64,000 nt of DNA from Lepeophtheirus salmonis. Lineage: Eukaryota > Arthropoda > Copepoda > Siphonostomatoida > Caligidae. Made by a program: the position numbers and the translations under genes. The stretch is taken from NCBI RefSeq assembly GCF_016086655.4, contig NC_052143.2:22211886-22275885 (forward strand), given 5' to 3'. Positions 48,801 through 60,065 of the stretch are shown here, one piece after another. The notes below the pieces were generated by a model, which saw nothing but the letters and a program-made list of their open reading frames with translations, had not been told where the DNA came from and made no database searches. Each line of letters starts with the position of its first letter. Position 1 is the stretch's first letter.

Positions 48801-49194
48801 ATACTACAGGCGCTATTTTGATAACTTTTAAAATCGTTTATTTTTATAAAATACTCTTATTTTGAACAATGGGGTAAAATGTTCGAATATACTAACAAAA
48901 TATGACTGTAGCTTTTTTTTAGTTGCTACCTGAATCAGTCTTTTTGGTTTTCCAAAGCTTTTATCATTAATATTTTGTTCTTAGAAATAAAACACATAAT
49001 TATAGGGAAATCAGTAATCACTATTGCGTGAATACGATAAGTAACACTGATGATTTGTTACAGAGGAGTAAGTGTAAGTAGCTGTTGGAATTTGAATAGA
49101 TTTGAGGATCGTCATCGGAGTAATAATTGATGCACATATCCTTATTACATACGGAGTGGAGCTTGTGTTTATTTCCTTCATCTCACATCTGATT

Positions 49195-49310
49195 ACTGTT
49201 AATTTACTGAAAGGTCATGACAGCTATGCTATTTTAAACTATCCGGCTGACCATATTAATTATCGGTTTCTTGTTTTTTTATTAAACTGGCAGATCATAT
49301 TACTATAAAA
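49195..49310 (+). repeat. Dispersed repeat R2, copy 2
   Basis: Partner of 15518-15650, sharing GTCATGACAGCTAT, CTGACCATATTAATT and a following T run, with a gap of about 17 bases. Confidence 0.55.
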
Positions 49311-49368
49311 TAAAAATAATTGAACTTGGCTATAATTATAATATTTTCCCTGCACTAATTCAGAAGGT

Positions 49369-49437
49369 TATCTCCTTTATAGCGGTCATTAAGTTTCTCT
49401 CCCCCAATCATATAAAAAGCAGATGATATTAACAAAA
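49369..49437 (+). repeat. Direct repeat flanking a mariner, left copy
   Basis: This block (TCTCCTTTATAGCGGTCATT, then CTCTCCCCCAATCATATAAA) recurs at 50193-50262 (TCTCCTCTTTATAGCAGTAA, then CCTCCCTCCAAAATTATAAA). The two lie about 825 bp apart on either side of the mariner remnant at 49717-50165. Origin unknown. Confidence 0.6.
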
Positions 49438-49716
49438 GTCTTAATGCAGTAATACTATTAATATCACTCCCACCTTCTTCTCACACTCTTTTTTCTTTCA
49501 AAATGGCATCCTTACTCATGGTTAAAGAAGGGATGTGTGTAAAGAAAAAACTAAGTATCGCGATTAGAAATAAAAAAACGGTGGATTTTTCTTCTTTTTT
49601 GTTCTATTATTTAATAAGTAATGTCCCAAGAGTGTATTGTTAATAACTTCTCCCTATTAAAAAACTATCGTCTATCTTTGGTGTAAATTGATATAAAATG
49701 CAAAATGAGATCAAAA

Positions 49717-50165
49717 TTAGGTTGGAGAAAGAGTCATTTTGTATTTCCCATCCCTTTTGTTAACTAAGTATATTTCGCCTATGATTGATCACATCGAATC
49801 ATAGGATAAAGTATTATAAAGTTGTAAGCTTAAACTACAAAACTTTTTTTTACAGAGTATTATGGTCGGGCAGTTCAGTTGCGAATCATCGTGCGTCAAG
49901 TGCGTAACACCAAGTGACTACCATCGGTTCCTGTTTATCGACAACGCATTTGGGTGTACAAATTTTTCCTCAATAGAGGCCTGAGAAACTTGGTTGTCCG
50001 AGTTTTTATCAATAGGGGCAAGGGCTTCTTCGAGAAAGGCATTATCAAGTTGGATTCTTGTTGGCAATAAGTTGTCAAACATACTTGGCTTAAATCAAAT
50101 GAGTGTAACATTTCTTATGAAGTATTGAATTAAAGCAAAATTTAAATATAATTTTAAAATTTATC
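49717..50165 (+). mobile_element. SETMAR-like mariner deletion derivative, copy 2
   Basis: The left end reads TTAGGTTGGAGAAAGAGTCA, TTTTGTATTTCCC, the same terminus as the element at 33624-34405. The following 5' non-coding block (ATTGATCACATCGAATCATA) also matches that copy (ATTGGTCACATCGGATCATA). The interior retains only the start of the coding region (CGAATCATCGTGCGTCAAGT) and the C-terminal tail, reading FFEKGIIKLDSCWQ, stop, VVKHTWLKSNECNIS. That corresponds to F(Y)E(R)GI.KL..(R)WQ..I. The right end is too decayed to place exactly. Confidence 0.7.
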
Positions 50166-50192
50166 TGAATCAATAATATGAAAATGTAGAAC

Positions 50193-50262
50193 GTTCTCCT
50201 CTTTATAGCAGTAATTCGTTTCCTCCCTCCAAAATTATAAAACAGGTAGTTAATATTAAGAA
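50193..50262 (+). repeat. Direct repeat flanking a mariner, right copy
   Basis: Partner of 49369-49437; see that entry. Confidence 0.6.
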
Positions 50263-51238
50263 TGGTATTAATTTATGAGTACTATACATATGTTTTGCTC
50301 TCGCTTTTTCGGGGCGGTCTTATACAAAAACCATCTCTACTCATATTATATATAACTACACAGTACACGGTATAAATAATATAGAGTTTGCGTTGATATT
50401 ACACGAAATTTTATAATAAGAACAACTAATATTTGGAAAAATAAAAAATTTCATCACTGAAAGGGAAAAAAATAAATTTTCTTATTCGGATTTTCATAGT
50501 AAATAGATAATTTATTTGAGTGGAATTAAATCGTAATAATAAAAAGATACCTCAATGGATAAATTCAATTATTGATCAAGATCAACTCAAATTTCATGTT
50601 CAACAATATTAACATTTACTTTTTGTAAAGTTAATTCAACCTATATAGATAAGAAACTATTTTCAAAATGTCTAATGTATTCAATGATTCTATATTGGAT
50701 TGTTAATACTCCAAAAAGGAGTCAATAGAAGCAGTAGCATTTAATTAACATAGATAATCACTATTTTTTTAATATTGAAATAAATAATGAAGCACCATTT
50801 GTGTCAGTTCTCTTCCTGTGAATTGATTATAGTGAACTTTCCACCGTTGAAAAGAGTGTGGGAAACTTGTTGTAAACTTTCTGTTTTATTATTTTGCCGT
50901 TAATTACATCATAGAGAGATAAAAATTAGAAGATGTGGAACTTTAATCTCATAGTAAATCATTTATTGAGAAAGAATTGTTATTAGGTATGTAACAAGAT
51001 TTATCGAAACTTTACACCTACTGATAATTCTGTAGAAATGTTGCATTTAATTATTGAAAAATTAAAGCCTCATTTAATCATAATTCATTGTTTATTAATT
51101 AAAATGTTCTATACATATTAATAAATCACTAGGTTTAATGTTTTCGCGATTTATACTTTGCAAAAAATGAAGCATCATATGCATTGATAATTAAATGTGC
51201 TCAATTAAGCTCCAACATGTTTTGAATAATATAATTTA
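50263..51238. other. AT-rich spacer
   Basis: Nothing recognised. GAGTGTGGGAAACTTGTTGT near 50851 resembles GAGTGTGGCTAACTTGTTGT near 19354, too short to define a repeat. Confidence 0.45.
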
Positions 51239-52035
51239 CCAAGTGGTTCATTGAAATCTGAACACTTACTAATTTAATAATTAATGACAAATGAGTAATT
51301 AAAATTAATTCATATTTCGATATTTTAAAGCATAAGCAATTAGTTACAAAACAAAACAGACTTGAGCTATTTACAAGTTGAGAAAATAAGATTTGAACAT
51401 TATCATCAAATTTCCATTCGCTAAATATCGTTGGATATCTCCAGGACCACCATCTACGCCATCAGCAAGTGCGAAACGTTAGAGAAGAAGAAGGGCTATG
51501 TCATAAATGCCAAAATAGATACAGAGGCGCGAAAGGAAACAGCCCAAGCCAATCCCTTCAAGGCCATGAGGGATCACGCAAGAGATCTTTGGGGGTTCAC
51601 ACCAGCAGTCCAAAGAACTATAAATAAATGGCCTCTACATCCTTGTTAGGATGTAGAGGCCATTTTCGTCACCAACAATGAAAGAAACCTATATTTTCCG
51701 TTGAGTTTTTTTAACTCTTTTTGTCACACTACCCCTCCCCCAAACACACAGGCCTGAGGCTAACCCCTTCGACTACACTTTTACGGTGCATGTTGAGGGG
51801 AAAAGCCTGCAGTGTCCGTCATTCAAACACAGAAGCCCTTAAAGCCACTGTCAACCAGCACTGGGACGCCATGACAGAGGAGTAAATCTGTAGTACATTT
51901 GCACCTGGCCCGTAACACATATACAGATACAGGCTGAGTTAAAAGTGAGTTTATCGTCGTAAATATTTATTGTCAAAAATGTTTTAACTCAATATTTTAA
52001 AATTAAACTAATTGTAAAATGTCTCCTGAGTTTGA
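51239..52035 (+). mobile_element. maT-like mariner, family M3, copy 2
   Basis: The left end follows TA and reads CCAAGTGGTTCATTGAAATC, TGAACACTTACTAATTTAA, as at 22230 and 54962 in reverse. Coding similarity: FPFAKY, RWISRTTIYAISKCETLEKK, then AKIDTEARKETAQANPFKAM, RDHARDL (first and second DNA-binding helices). A hairpin lies at 51626-51665, and further on are EANPFDYTFTVHVEGKSLQC, ALKATVNQHWDAMTEE. The third Asp is present as FDY, while the SPDLNP motif is reduced to PEANP. The first two Asp are missing. The right terminus is degraded; its position is approximate. Confidence 0.75.
51626..51665. repeat. Perfect 18-bp inverted repeat with 4-base loop
   Basis: AAATGGCCTCTACATCCT (51626-51643) is exactly complementary to 51648-51665, with loop TGTT. 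It lies at the point where similarity to the DNA-binding domain stops inside the M3 mariner relic. The geometry matches the hairpin at 39731. Confidence 0.95.
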
Positions 52036-52748
52036 ATTGATTCGATTTATGAAACTCAGTTGATTACTTCAATTTTTTATATACAAAGACAATTTTTACA
52101 ATTTTATTATTTGAAATTTGAAAAATTGTTTCAACTCAAATAACTTTATGGATAATCCCATAAGATTCGGTCGTATGCAAAAATGCAATATTCGTACAGT
52201 TTGTATTTGAACAAAAATTTTAATGTCTTAATTTAAAATTTATTCAAAGAGGAACAAAAAAATGAAAAAATAACTTGGTATTAAATACTGATATTATATT
52301 TATTTATTTTATATACAATAACCATCTAATAAGACTTCTAAACTGAATTATACAAAAAGTTTAAATTTATAGTATTATTTTGAATACGAAATAAAACTTT
52401 CCAGATAAAATATAACTTGTCTTATTTTTTTTTTTTTTAAAAGGAAGTTATATTTCGCATTTTGTATACCTCAAAAACTTTAAAGGTTTACAAGGCCAGC
52501 AATGAACATTTTAATATGGCACTTAATTTTTCTTTCTATTATTTTTTGGTAAAATTAATTTGGTTTATTAATTCAGCCGACAGTTGGACAATTTTACAAT
52601 CCCTATTAATATTTTAAATATTATAATTAATATTCTATAAATAAAAATTGAAAAACTATATTTTTACCTTATTTTATTGAAATTAAAATTTTAAAAGGAG
52701 TTTCTAAAGACATGGTAAAGCACGGGATTTCCACAGTTTTTTATTATA
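52036..52748. other. AT-rich spacer
   Basis: Nothing recognised. Confidence 0.5.
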
Positions 52749-53432
52749 CAGGGAGCGGGGATCAAAGTGTCGCCTGCTTTAAACCTTGATAACTTGAAGA
52801 CGACATTATCAAATAAAAAACCGGTTACCAAATAGGAAAGCCATTCTCGTCAGCTGACGATGCGTAGTTCAGTTAGCATCATGGCGTCATCATATGAGGA
52901 GATAAAGAGCTATAAGTGGAACGAGGAGCTTTCAAGGTCCGCCGTAGTCATGGCATTGGTTAATAATGGAGGGGAAATCTCCAATTCAACGATTGCTTCA
53001 ACCTTAGGTGGCAACAGGACTCGGCACCCTACCATGTGTCCAAATCTCCAAGCAGTGGGTTAACCGAGAACTGTTATGACGTCGTAACCAAGGATTTGTG
53101 GCCTCCTAACTCTCCCGACATAATCCTTTGGACTATTTTGTCTGGGGCTATGTCGAGAGACATACCAACAGACATCCCCACAGCACCAAGGCCAGCCTGC
53201 TGGACTCCATCAAGGAGGTATTCGGCAACATGGACAATGAGATAGTCAGAAGAGCCTGCGGCCGGTTCAGAGGCCGTATTGATGCCAACGGTGATTATAT
53301 CGAATGAATGGCTACTTTATACCTATATGCTCGTCATAGTTTTGATTTTCAATAAAAAAAGTTAAAAAATGTATATTTTGTTTTGTTTTTTGTAGATAAA
53401 TATTTTGGCGACAATTTGATCCCCGCTCCCAG
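52749..53432 (+). mobile_element. Best-preserved short mariner with TIRs
   Basis: Both ends are next to TA. The left reads CAGGGAGCGGGGATCAAAGT and the right, reverse-complemented, CTGGGAGCGGGGATCAAATT; both continue GTCGCC, 24 of 26 overall. The element is 684 bp and carries a plus-strand transposase relic (52881-53307) with the region between the N-terminal helix and the second Asp deleted. High TIR identity and higher GC than its neighbours suggest a comparatively recent insertion. A potential polyadenylation signal (AATAAA) lies near 53352. Confidence 0.9.
52881..53307 (+). pseudogene. maT-like mariner transposase, core deleted
   Basis: The ATG at 52881 gives MASSYEEIKSYKWNEELSRS, AVVMALVNNGGEISNSTIAS, TLGG (first helix-turn-helix). 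The frame then shifts and continues directly with QDSAPYHVSKSPSSGLTENC, YDVVTKDLWPPNSPD, the second catalytic motif through the WPPNSPD block. A second frameshift leads into NPLDYFVWGYVERHTNRHPH, STKASLLDSIKEVFGNMDNE and FRGRIDANGDYIE, then a stop. The Asp of QDSAP and of PLDY are both intact. The roughly 150 residues with the first Asp are gone. The C-terminal third is almost undamaged, which fits the young TIRs. Confidence 0.85.
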
Positions 53433-53434
53433 TA

Positions 53435-54469
53435 CATTTGCATAGATACTGACTCATAAATACAATTTTTGCAACTATATATATTTTAACTTTATACTAG
53501 TTTTAATACATTACTTTTACCTGCAACAAAAGTTTGTTTTTCAATATTTCAAACCATTTATTCAATGTATTCTATCAATTAAAAGACTTTGCAGTATTGT
53601 TTGCTTTTAAAAATATTTGCAAAAACGATGATGACGTGCCACACCAAACATTATTTTTATTTGTTTCAATTCATCTCTGAAAAATGCATTAAATGTATAA
53701 AAATAATAATAGAAGTGTGATGAGTGGTCACAATTTTTATTTGGATTATTTGAAAAATACTGATGATTCATGAATGCATCTTCTTCATTCTTCTTTTACA
53801 TGTTTATATACATGTTTGCAATCGTCCATTGCATAATACATGGATGATGCCCCTTATTTGACTACATAGATAAAAAAATAAGATTTATTCTTTTGAAATA
53901 ATGACTCATTGTGAAATATTCATCATCATTTCATAGTAAATATTGAAGTCTATTGTTATGAGAGACAAACTGATTTGGGAGTGATTAACTGACATCTCAT
54001 ACCCATTAATTTAGCATCTTTACTCGTTATGCCACTGTTTTAAACCTTAGCCTAGTTATATCTCAAATCATGCAATTGACATATTATTTAATTAGGAGGA
54101 ATAAAGTTGTAACCTTTGCTAAGTAAAAGGATCTATGAAAATAATTATACAAAATTAAATTTTGTTCAACTCTAGTTTTTATTTTTTGTTCCTCAATATC
54201 AACACAGTTTATAACACCTACCCCTTTCGGTCCAATCAGGACCTTTTAAAACTATTTAGTCACAACTTTGAATTATCCTTACAACTATATTTGCAACACT
54301 GCTTATCTATTAATGGGATATTTTCCTAACTTTTCCTTGTTCTATTGCATCTCAACTATTTTTAAATTGAATTTTTGTTGACAATGAATAGGGATCACAT
54401 ATTTCTCTTCAAATTTGATTCCTGTGCAATTAGATATAAAAATGTAAACATGTTTTCATTTTTGGGATA
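53435..54469. other. AT-rich spacer
   Basis: Nothing recognised. Confidence 0.5.
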
Positions 54470-54962
54470 CGAAGTGGTCCATAAAAATTTGACCACTTTT
54501 AATTTTAAACTTCAATAGGATATTATGTAATAATTAACAATCAAATTTGACCAAAATTAATACTATAAATAGATGTGTGTCTGAGCTCTCTTAACCATTA
54601 ATACAGCAGTCCTTGGCGGCAATGATGGATTCCAGGAGGAGCCGGACGTCCTAACAGAGGGCTACGGATTTAGTCTTCTGTCATGGCGTCCAAGTCTGGC
54701 TGACAATGACTTTAAGGGACTTTGTGTTAGATGACGGACAGTGCAAGCTTTCCCCTCGACATGCACCCAAAAAGTGTAGTCGAAGGGGTCGACATTAGGG
54801 CTGTCGTGAGGGGGGAGTGTAAAAAAAAGAGTTTAAAAAATCTAAAAAGAGTCTTGCCACTGAAGTGTGTTTTTATTGCTGGTGTCAAAAGAATTTGAAT
54901 CTCTCTCTACCTTCATTAGTTATAGAAATAGTAAGTGTTCAGATTTCAAATAGACCACCAGG
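54470..54962 (-). mobile_element. maT-like mariner, family M3, copy 3 (493 bp)
   Basis: It is bounded by TA on both sides. The right end, reverse-complemented, reads CCTGGTGGTCTATTTGAAAT, CTGAACACTTACTA; the left end reads CGAAGTGGTCCATAAAAATT, TGACCACTTT. The two ends are similar but not identical, as in other M3 copies. On the minus strand the 5' non-coding end runs quickly into DYTFWVHVEGKACTVRHLTQ (bridged by one frameshift), SWNPSLPPRT and IIAAKDC. That is the third-Asp region and tail. The DNA-binding part and the first two Asp are missing. A shared GAGTCTTGCCAC motif links it to copy 1. Confidence 0.8.
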
Positions 54963-55229
54963 TACATTAAAGTATATGCGAGTGGGATCCCAGAAGTATC
55001 CAATCTTACCAATAGGTGGCAATAGTTGTTTAAAAAATAAGCATTGCATTAAAAAGTTTACCATTTATTTTACGTATATTTCATGTTTAAAGGCGCAACG
55101 CTTTTTATTATTTGTGTGGCAGTCATCCACGTAAATGTTGTCAGTGAATTTACCAATATTGACAAAATTGGTCATTGTTATATGACAAGACACTTTTATT
55201 TGAAAGAGCCTATAACCACCCAATTTAAA

Positions 55230-55535
55230 AGCTGAACTAGATTCTACTTTGGTGAGCTTGTTCCTTCGTTAACAACAGTAAAATTTTGGCTAGGCGAGTT
55301 TAAACGAAGCCGTACGAGCTGCAAAGAGTGGTCGGACAAATGTAGGGACGACTGGAGAAATTGTGAAGAAAATCCACAAGTAGCACTGTGGATTGTTGAC
55401 TGATTTTGTGCAACCTATAAGGCATTTTAGAGATATCCAAAATGTGGTACAGTGAATAGTATCTAAAAATTAGACATGAAACTTTGTGCGCAAGATGGAT
55501 GCCACGTTTGCTCACACTTGAGCGAAAGAAGTTCT
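55230..55535 (+). pseudogene. Ammar-like mariner transposase, N-terminal part
   Basis: The frame reads VPSLTTVKFWLGEFKRSRTS, CKEWSDKCRDDWRN and then, after a stop, KLCARWMPRLLTLERKK. This fits the DNA-binding half of Ammar/Mos-like mariners: a P S.TTVK.W..EFKRGRTSC.D..RSGRP linker and the (M)KKLCARWVPRLLT(L/V)(E/D)QK segment after the second helix-turn-helix. About 60 residues between the two blocks are scrambled or lost. Similarity stops before the first catalytic Asp. No TIRs seen. Confidence 0.75.
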
Positions 55536-55894
55536 AATTTAGTATTTAGCAAAAGAAAAAAAATCAAGGGTCGGGTTCTTCTGGGATCCCCCTATTTTCA
55601 CATTTATCCATCAAAGCAACAACGCCCAATTGGCTATTTTTTCTATTAGCGAAAGAGATAATTAAATTAAAACAATTGTCTAATGAACGTATTTTTGAAT
55701 TATAAAAACTTTTTTTTTTCATTCGCATTCTGATAGTATAACATGAATTGTAAATAAAGAAATAAAACTTATTTTTTATAAGATAGTTTTGATTCTTTCT
55801 AATAAGAATCATATACTAGAAAGTTATTTTTAGCCTACTAGCCCCTCTCTTTTCTATCTACAAGGTGGCCGCTAATAAACATAAAAATTGGTAA

Positions 55895-56160
55895 ATGGAG
55901 ACTAAAATACTACTATTTGAAGTAATCAAAGTATTTTCCTTGAGCTGCAATGACAGCCATAAGAAGTTGTGGAAGTTAGGAGCAAGCCGAGGTACTCTCC
56001 TCCATGAGCAGGAAAGGGCAGGTTTTCCTTTATTTCCCGACCTCAACTCTCTGGAGAAAAAGTCCGACAGCATCCACCATAACAATATTGAATCCCGTTG
56101 GACTTTCTCTCCAGAGAGTTGAGGTCGGGAAATAAAGGAAAACCTGCCCTTTCTCAAGTA
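55895..56160 (-). pseudogene. mariner transposase C-terminal fragment with inverted duplication
   Basis: On the minus strand GFPLFPDLNSLERKS resembles the third-Asp block (WPPFSPDLNPLD), followed after a duplicated segment by SACS, stop, LPQLLMAVIAAQGKYFDYFK, the (R)L.AVIAA.G.Y tail. The same GFPLFPDLNSLEKKS peptide can also be read on the plus strand, because the block exists twice in opposite orientation (56012-56153). The catalytic Asp of PLD reads SLE. No upstream catalytic region and no TIR. Confidence 0.6.
56012..56153. repeat. 54-bp inverted repeat with 34-base loop
   Basis: The arms are 56012-56065 and 56100-56153, complementary apart from one mismatch in the AGAAAAAG/AGAGAAAG part. 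The loop is 56066-56099. The arms contain the C-terminal transposase motif, so a single-strand fold-back duplicated a piece of the mariner in reverse orientation. High arm identity implies either a recent event or arms kept alike by gene conversion. Confidence 0.95.
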
Positions 56161-59100
56161 CATAAATTTTCAAGTCGGGAATGGAGAAAGAGTGACCATG
56201 ATTGTCAGTTTTGTTCTTGTTAATTCATTTCTCAAGCTTGTGCAAAATGAAAGAAAAATAAGAGAACTATATTTTTTACTTTAGCCAAACTGAAAAAAGG
56301 GTTACAAAATATAGTAAATTAGCAACAGTCATTTAAGTGTATATACAACCACCTTGTGCGTATTAGGAGCGGAGGTTGAGAGATTTTTTAAAAAACCATT
56401 TTTGTTCTTTTTCATTTTATATACATATTGTAAGAACCATTATCATTTAACTCAATTAATTACAAATGTATGTATATTTCCACATATAGCAACAAGTGGT
56501 TTTTGAATGAATAACTAATAAAACTTTCCATTAAGACATTATGATATATTGATAATAATGTTTCTTCAACATAGCAACATAGAAAATCGCAAAAAAAAAA
56601 TCACTTCCTTGCCTCTTGTTCCCCCTCCTTCTTCTCTCTATAACCATACAATTAAAAGAAAAAGAAAATATCAAGTCCTAATGGTAAGCGATAAATCAAG
56701 CATTGTGTTACAAACATAAAAGATGATATTATTTTATACAATTTATTCATTCGTTGTTAAGTGGACCTCGAAATGAATTCTCTTTAAATATTGGGAAAAT
56801 GATTTCTTATGGCTCCAACAACTTCATTTTTCAAGATCTATCTATCTACATACTTCGTATACAGGACAAGTACGTATGTAAGTATAATCAATCTATATAT
56901 TAATATGTCTACTTATAGGAAGGAACATAGAAGACAGGGAGAAAATATTTTTTACACATCGATAAATTTACTATTTTATCCTGTTTCTTAGTGTGGGTTT
57001 TACTCTATGTATGCTAAAACAACCTCAAATATTTGTTTCCAACGGATACTATTTCCTTCTCAACGCCTTTATTTATTTATACATATATAATAGTTGAGCT
57101 TTCTCTTGTTTGCGAACTTTCAAAATGAGCCCGTTATAATAGTTTTTTTTCCGTAGTAATAGAAAAAGAGAAGATTTTTCGTTTCTCTGTAGCGTTGATG
57201 TTCTTTTCTTCTTCTTTTTTAGTGAATTACGTCAATGAACGTATTGCTAGGTGCCTTTTTATTTTCCCTTCTCTAACATTTATTTTTAGAATATAATCAA
57301 ATCTCTGTTTTTTGTATATTAATGGGCTTTGGATGAAAATGCAAAGTAGATAAGACTATTGATGTATACAAGTGGGTAAGTAAATTCATCTAAAAATAGA
57401 GCGATATATCAAGCAATACTTTGGATTATGAATGTGCATTTACATGAATACAAGAGAGAGTCATAAACAAAAGTTTCATATCTTTTTTTATATATGTTTT
57501 TTCATCAATAAACATATATATCTGGGCTAATGGATTTCAGACATTTTTATCCTTTGATATTCTCGCTTTTTATCATCTAAATTACACAATAGACTTTGGC
57601 TGATATATCAAATACAAATCGGAAAACGGATATATCGGGAAAAAAATTAATATCTACACCGTATCAGTATTCAAGATCATTCGTAATGAATAAATAGTAA
57701 GATTCCTTAGAAAAGAGTGGAGGTTACATGAAAAAGCAACAATGTTATCAAAAAATTTGATTATCTTTTTTCCTTTTGAGTTGCTATGATCCCAAACCAG
57801 TTTAATAGATTTTTTTTATGGGATTGATGGGGGCACACTATTCCACTGGCAATTTTCCCAAGGGTAGTTTTCGAAGTACCCATAAATGTTTATAACACCT
57901 GTGTAATGTGGTTCTTTTCGTCAAACTATGCCTATGATTTTATGTTTACATGTTCTTGAAATTGGTTTGTTTAATTAATTCCTTATTTATTAACGATGTA
58001 CTAAGGTTTGCAACATTTTTCCTAATTATCACGGCGTTACCTGGCTAACAAAAAATCATATAATATTTGGTTGTCAGCTGTCAATACTTGGCTTCTTTTC
58101 TTCAAATGGACTATTCTAAAGGTTGATTGGTTCAATTATAATTAGTTATTTTTAGCCTGTGAACAATTCCTTAGAAATATCGGATAATTATTCTATACTT
58201 GAAATGAACTTGCTAACGACCAACTGACTTTTTAAGTTTATTTCCGGGAAAAAGGTTGCTTTATAAAATAAATTTTCTTCTCAATGACGGCATAAAAGTG
58301 GGTTATTGAAGTGCTTACGCACAATTTTAGCATGTATTTCTTGTCCCTTTTTATTATTATCTTTTTTAATTTTCAAAATCAAATTATTATGTGATATACA
58401 ATAATAATAATGAAAAGAGAGAAATTATCCGTGCTGAATGAGTGCGTAGGCTCTTAAGTGAACAAGCCTTATGTTATGACAGTAAATTTTCAGTTTTCTT
58501 ACTACCTTAGTTATAATAATATTGGAATAACCACACCATGCAATTGTTTATCTAGATGTTGCTCTATGCACCAATCAAGATAGATAAGGATGCTACGTTC
58601 GATATTGGTTATATCTTCTTTTTTTAATTATCACACACAAAAAAAAGTTTTTTAATTTCAGGAAGATACCTTGAAACTTTTTTAAGATCCGTTAAAGTAC
58701 AAGTACACCATACCAGTTTAGATCTCTGACCTTTTTGGAGAAAACAATTTTAATAATATTGAAAATTATTTTAAAGTAAGATAAGCAACAATTCTCCTAG
58801 TTGGACTTAGGAGTAAAAAACACATTTTTTTTCAGAATACATTAGTAATAATATTGTACTTGAGTAATTCGAAACCGAGTCCAAGTCCCGTTATATCTTT
58901 AGTCTTAACTAAAATTACTGCTTTTTTGACGTGAAAATACTTCTGTAAAAATAATTTTATTAATATATTCATTGAGGGAGTTATACGGTTAACAAACTTT
59001 TCACATATTAAGAACTTATGAATCGTTAAAAAATAAAGTTCATTCAACTTTAAATATAGGCAACTTTTGATTTTCTTTTCAAAACCAATATTATATTAAA

Positions 59101-59714
59101 TTTGAATTTTTAAAAAGAAAATAATAAAAACTATTTTTAGTCAGTTGAGTTTACGACACTAAAAAAAGCTGAATTAAACTATAGCTATATATATTGTTAT
59201 TTACATTCGAAAGACATTGAAAAAACATAAAGGCTCATACTATTTACAATAATATGTTCGAAATGATATGAAAAATGCTAATTCTTTTTTATTTGAATGT
59301 GAGCATTTATATATAAAATGTCTAGGATCACTTAAGGTATTTTTTTTATTTGAATTTCAAATCATTATTAAATATTAAACATTTTAAATACTTTGATGAT
59401 GACCCTCATCTAAACGAAATTCATTTTATTACCACAAAATTTCAGAACATCTTATATAAATTCAAATTCGACAGAATGGCATTGCTGGATAATTATTTCC
59501 AAATTATTGATAGATGTATAAAAAAGTTTTTTTTGAAATGTGATTTTCTTTTCTTTTTGTCTTTGATTTTTATTTATTTTGGAGGTTTTAATAATTAATT
59601 GAAAGATATTTGTATATAAATTAAGATGCAAAATTATGAAATTAAATATGTTACATATATTAATAAAGAAAAGTTTATTTTTATAAAAGAATGTATGTAT
59701 AAGAAAACAGACAC
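56161..59714. other. Long AT-rich stretch, no gene recognised
   Basis: No gene or element is recognised. A plus frame at 59350-59598 (82 codons, FDDDPHLNEIHFITTKFQNI) resembles no family known to me. Confidence 0.5.
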
Positions 59715-60065
59715 AATTAGCACTGTATACAGTGCTCCCTTATGTATATGATATAACAATACACTATAAAGAAAAAAAAAGGATTATAAGATACAAAGAG
59801 GACTGTATAAAAGGAATTAAATCTCACAGGTGTTCAACTCATATAAAAAAGAAAAATTGGCAAGTTCGTTGTATAAAACTTAAAAAAATGATCATCAGGT
59901 TTAACTACAAACTAAAGTACTCCTAACACATCAAATCATAAGTTATAAAGCTGTTATCATTATTTTTTTTATTTATGAAGAGAGAACGTCCAAGTATTAA
60001 GTGAGTAACTACGTGTGAGTGTGCTCATCCTAAACGGGAAATATTACCAATGACTACTATATTAC
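59715..60065 (+). repeat. Palindrome-headed repeat R1, copy D
   Basis: This copy has the cleanest head: AGCACTGTATACAGTGCT (59719-59736) is a perfect 18-bp palindrome, followed by CCCTTATGTATATGATATAA. It ends with GAGAGAACGTCCAAGTATTA, AGTGAGTAACTACGTGTGAG and TGTGCTCATC. The middle is unrelated to, or highly diverged from, copies A-C. Confidence 0.65.

Noticed and set aside
56809..56991. 60-codon plus frame
   Set aside because: Low-complexity Tyr/Ser/Thr composition from AT-rich DNA; no gene context.
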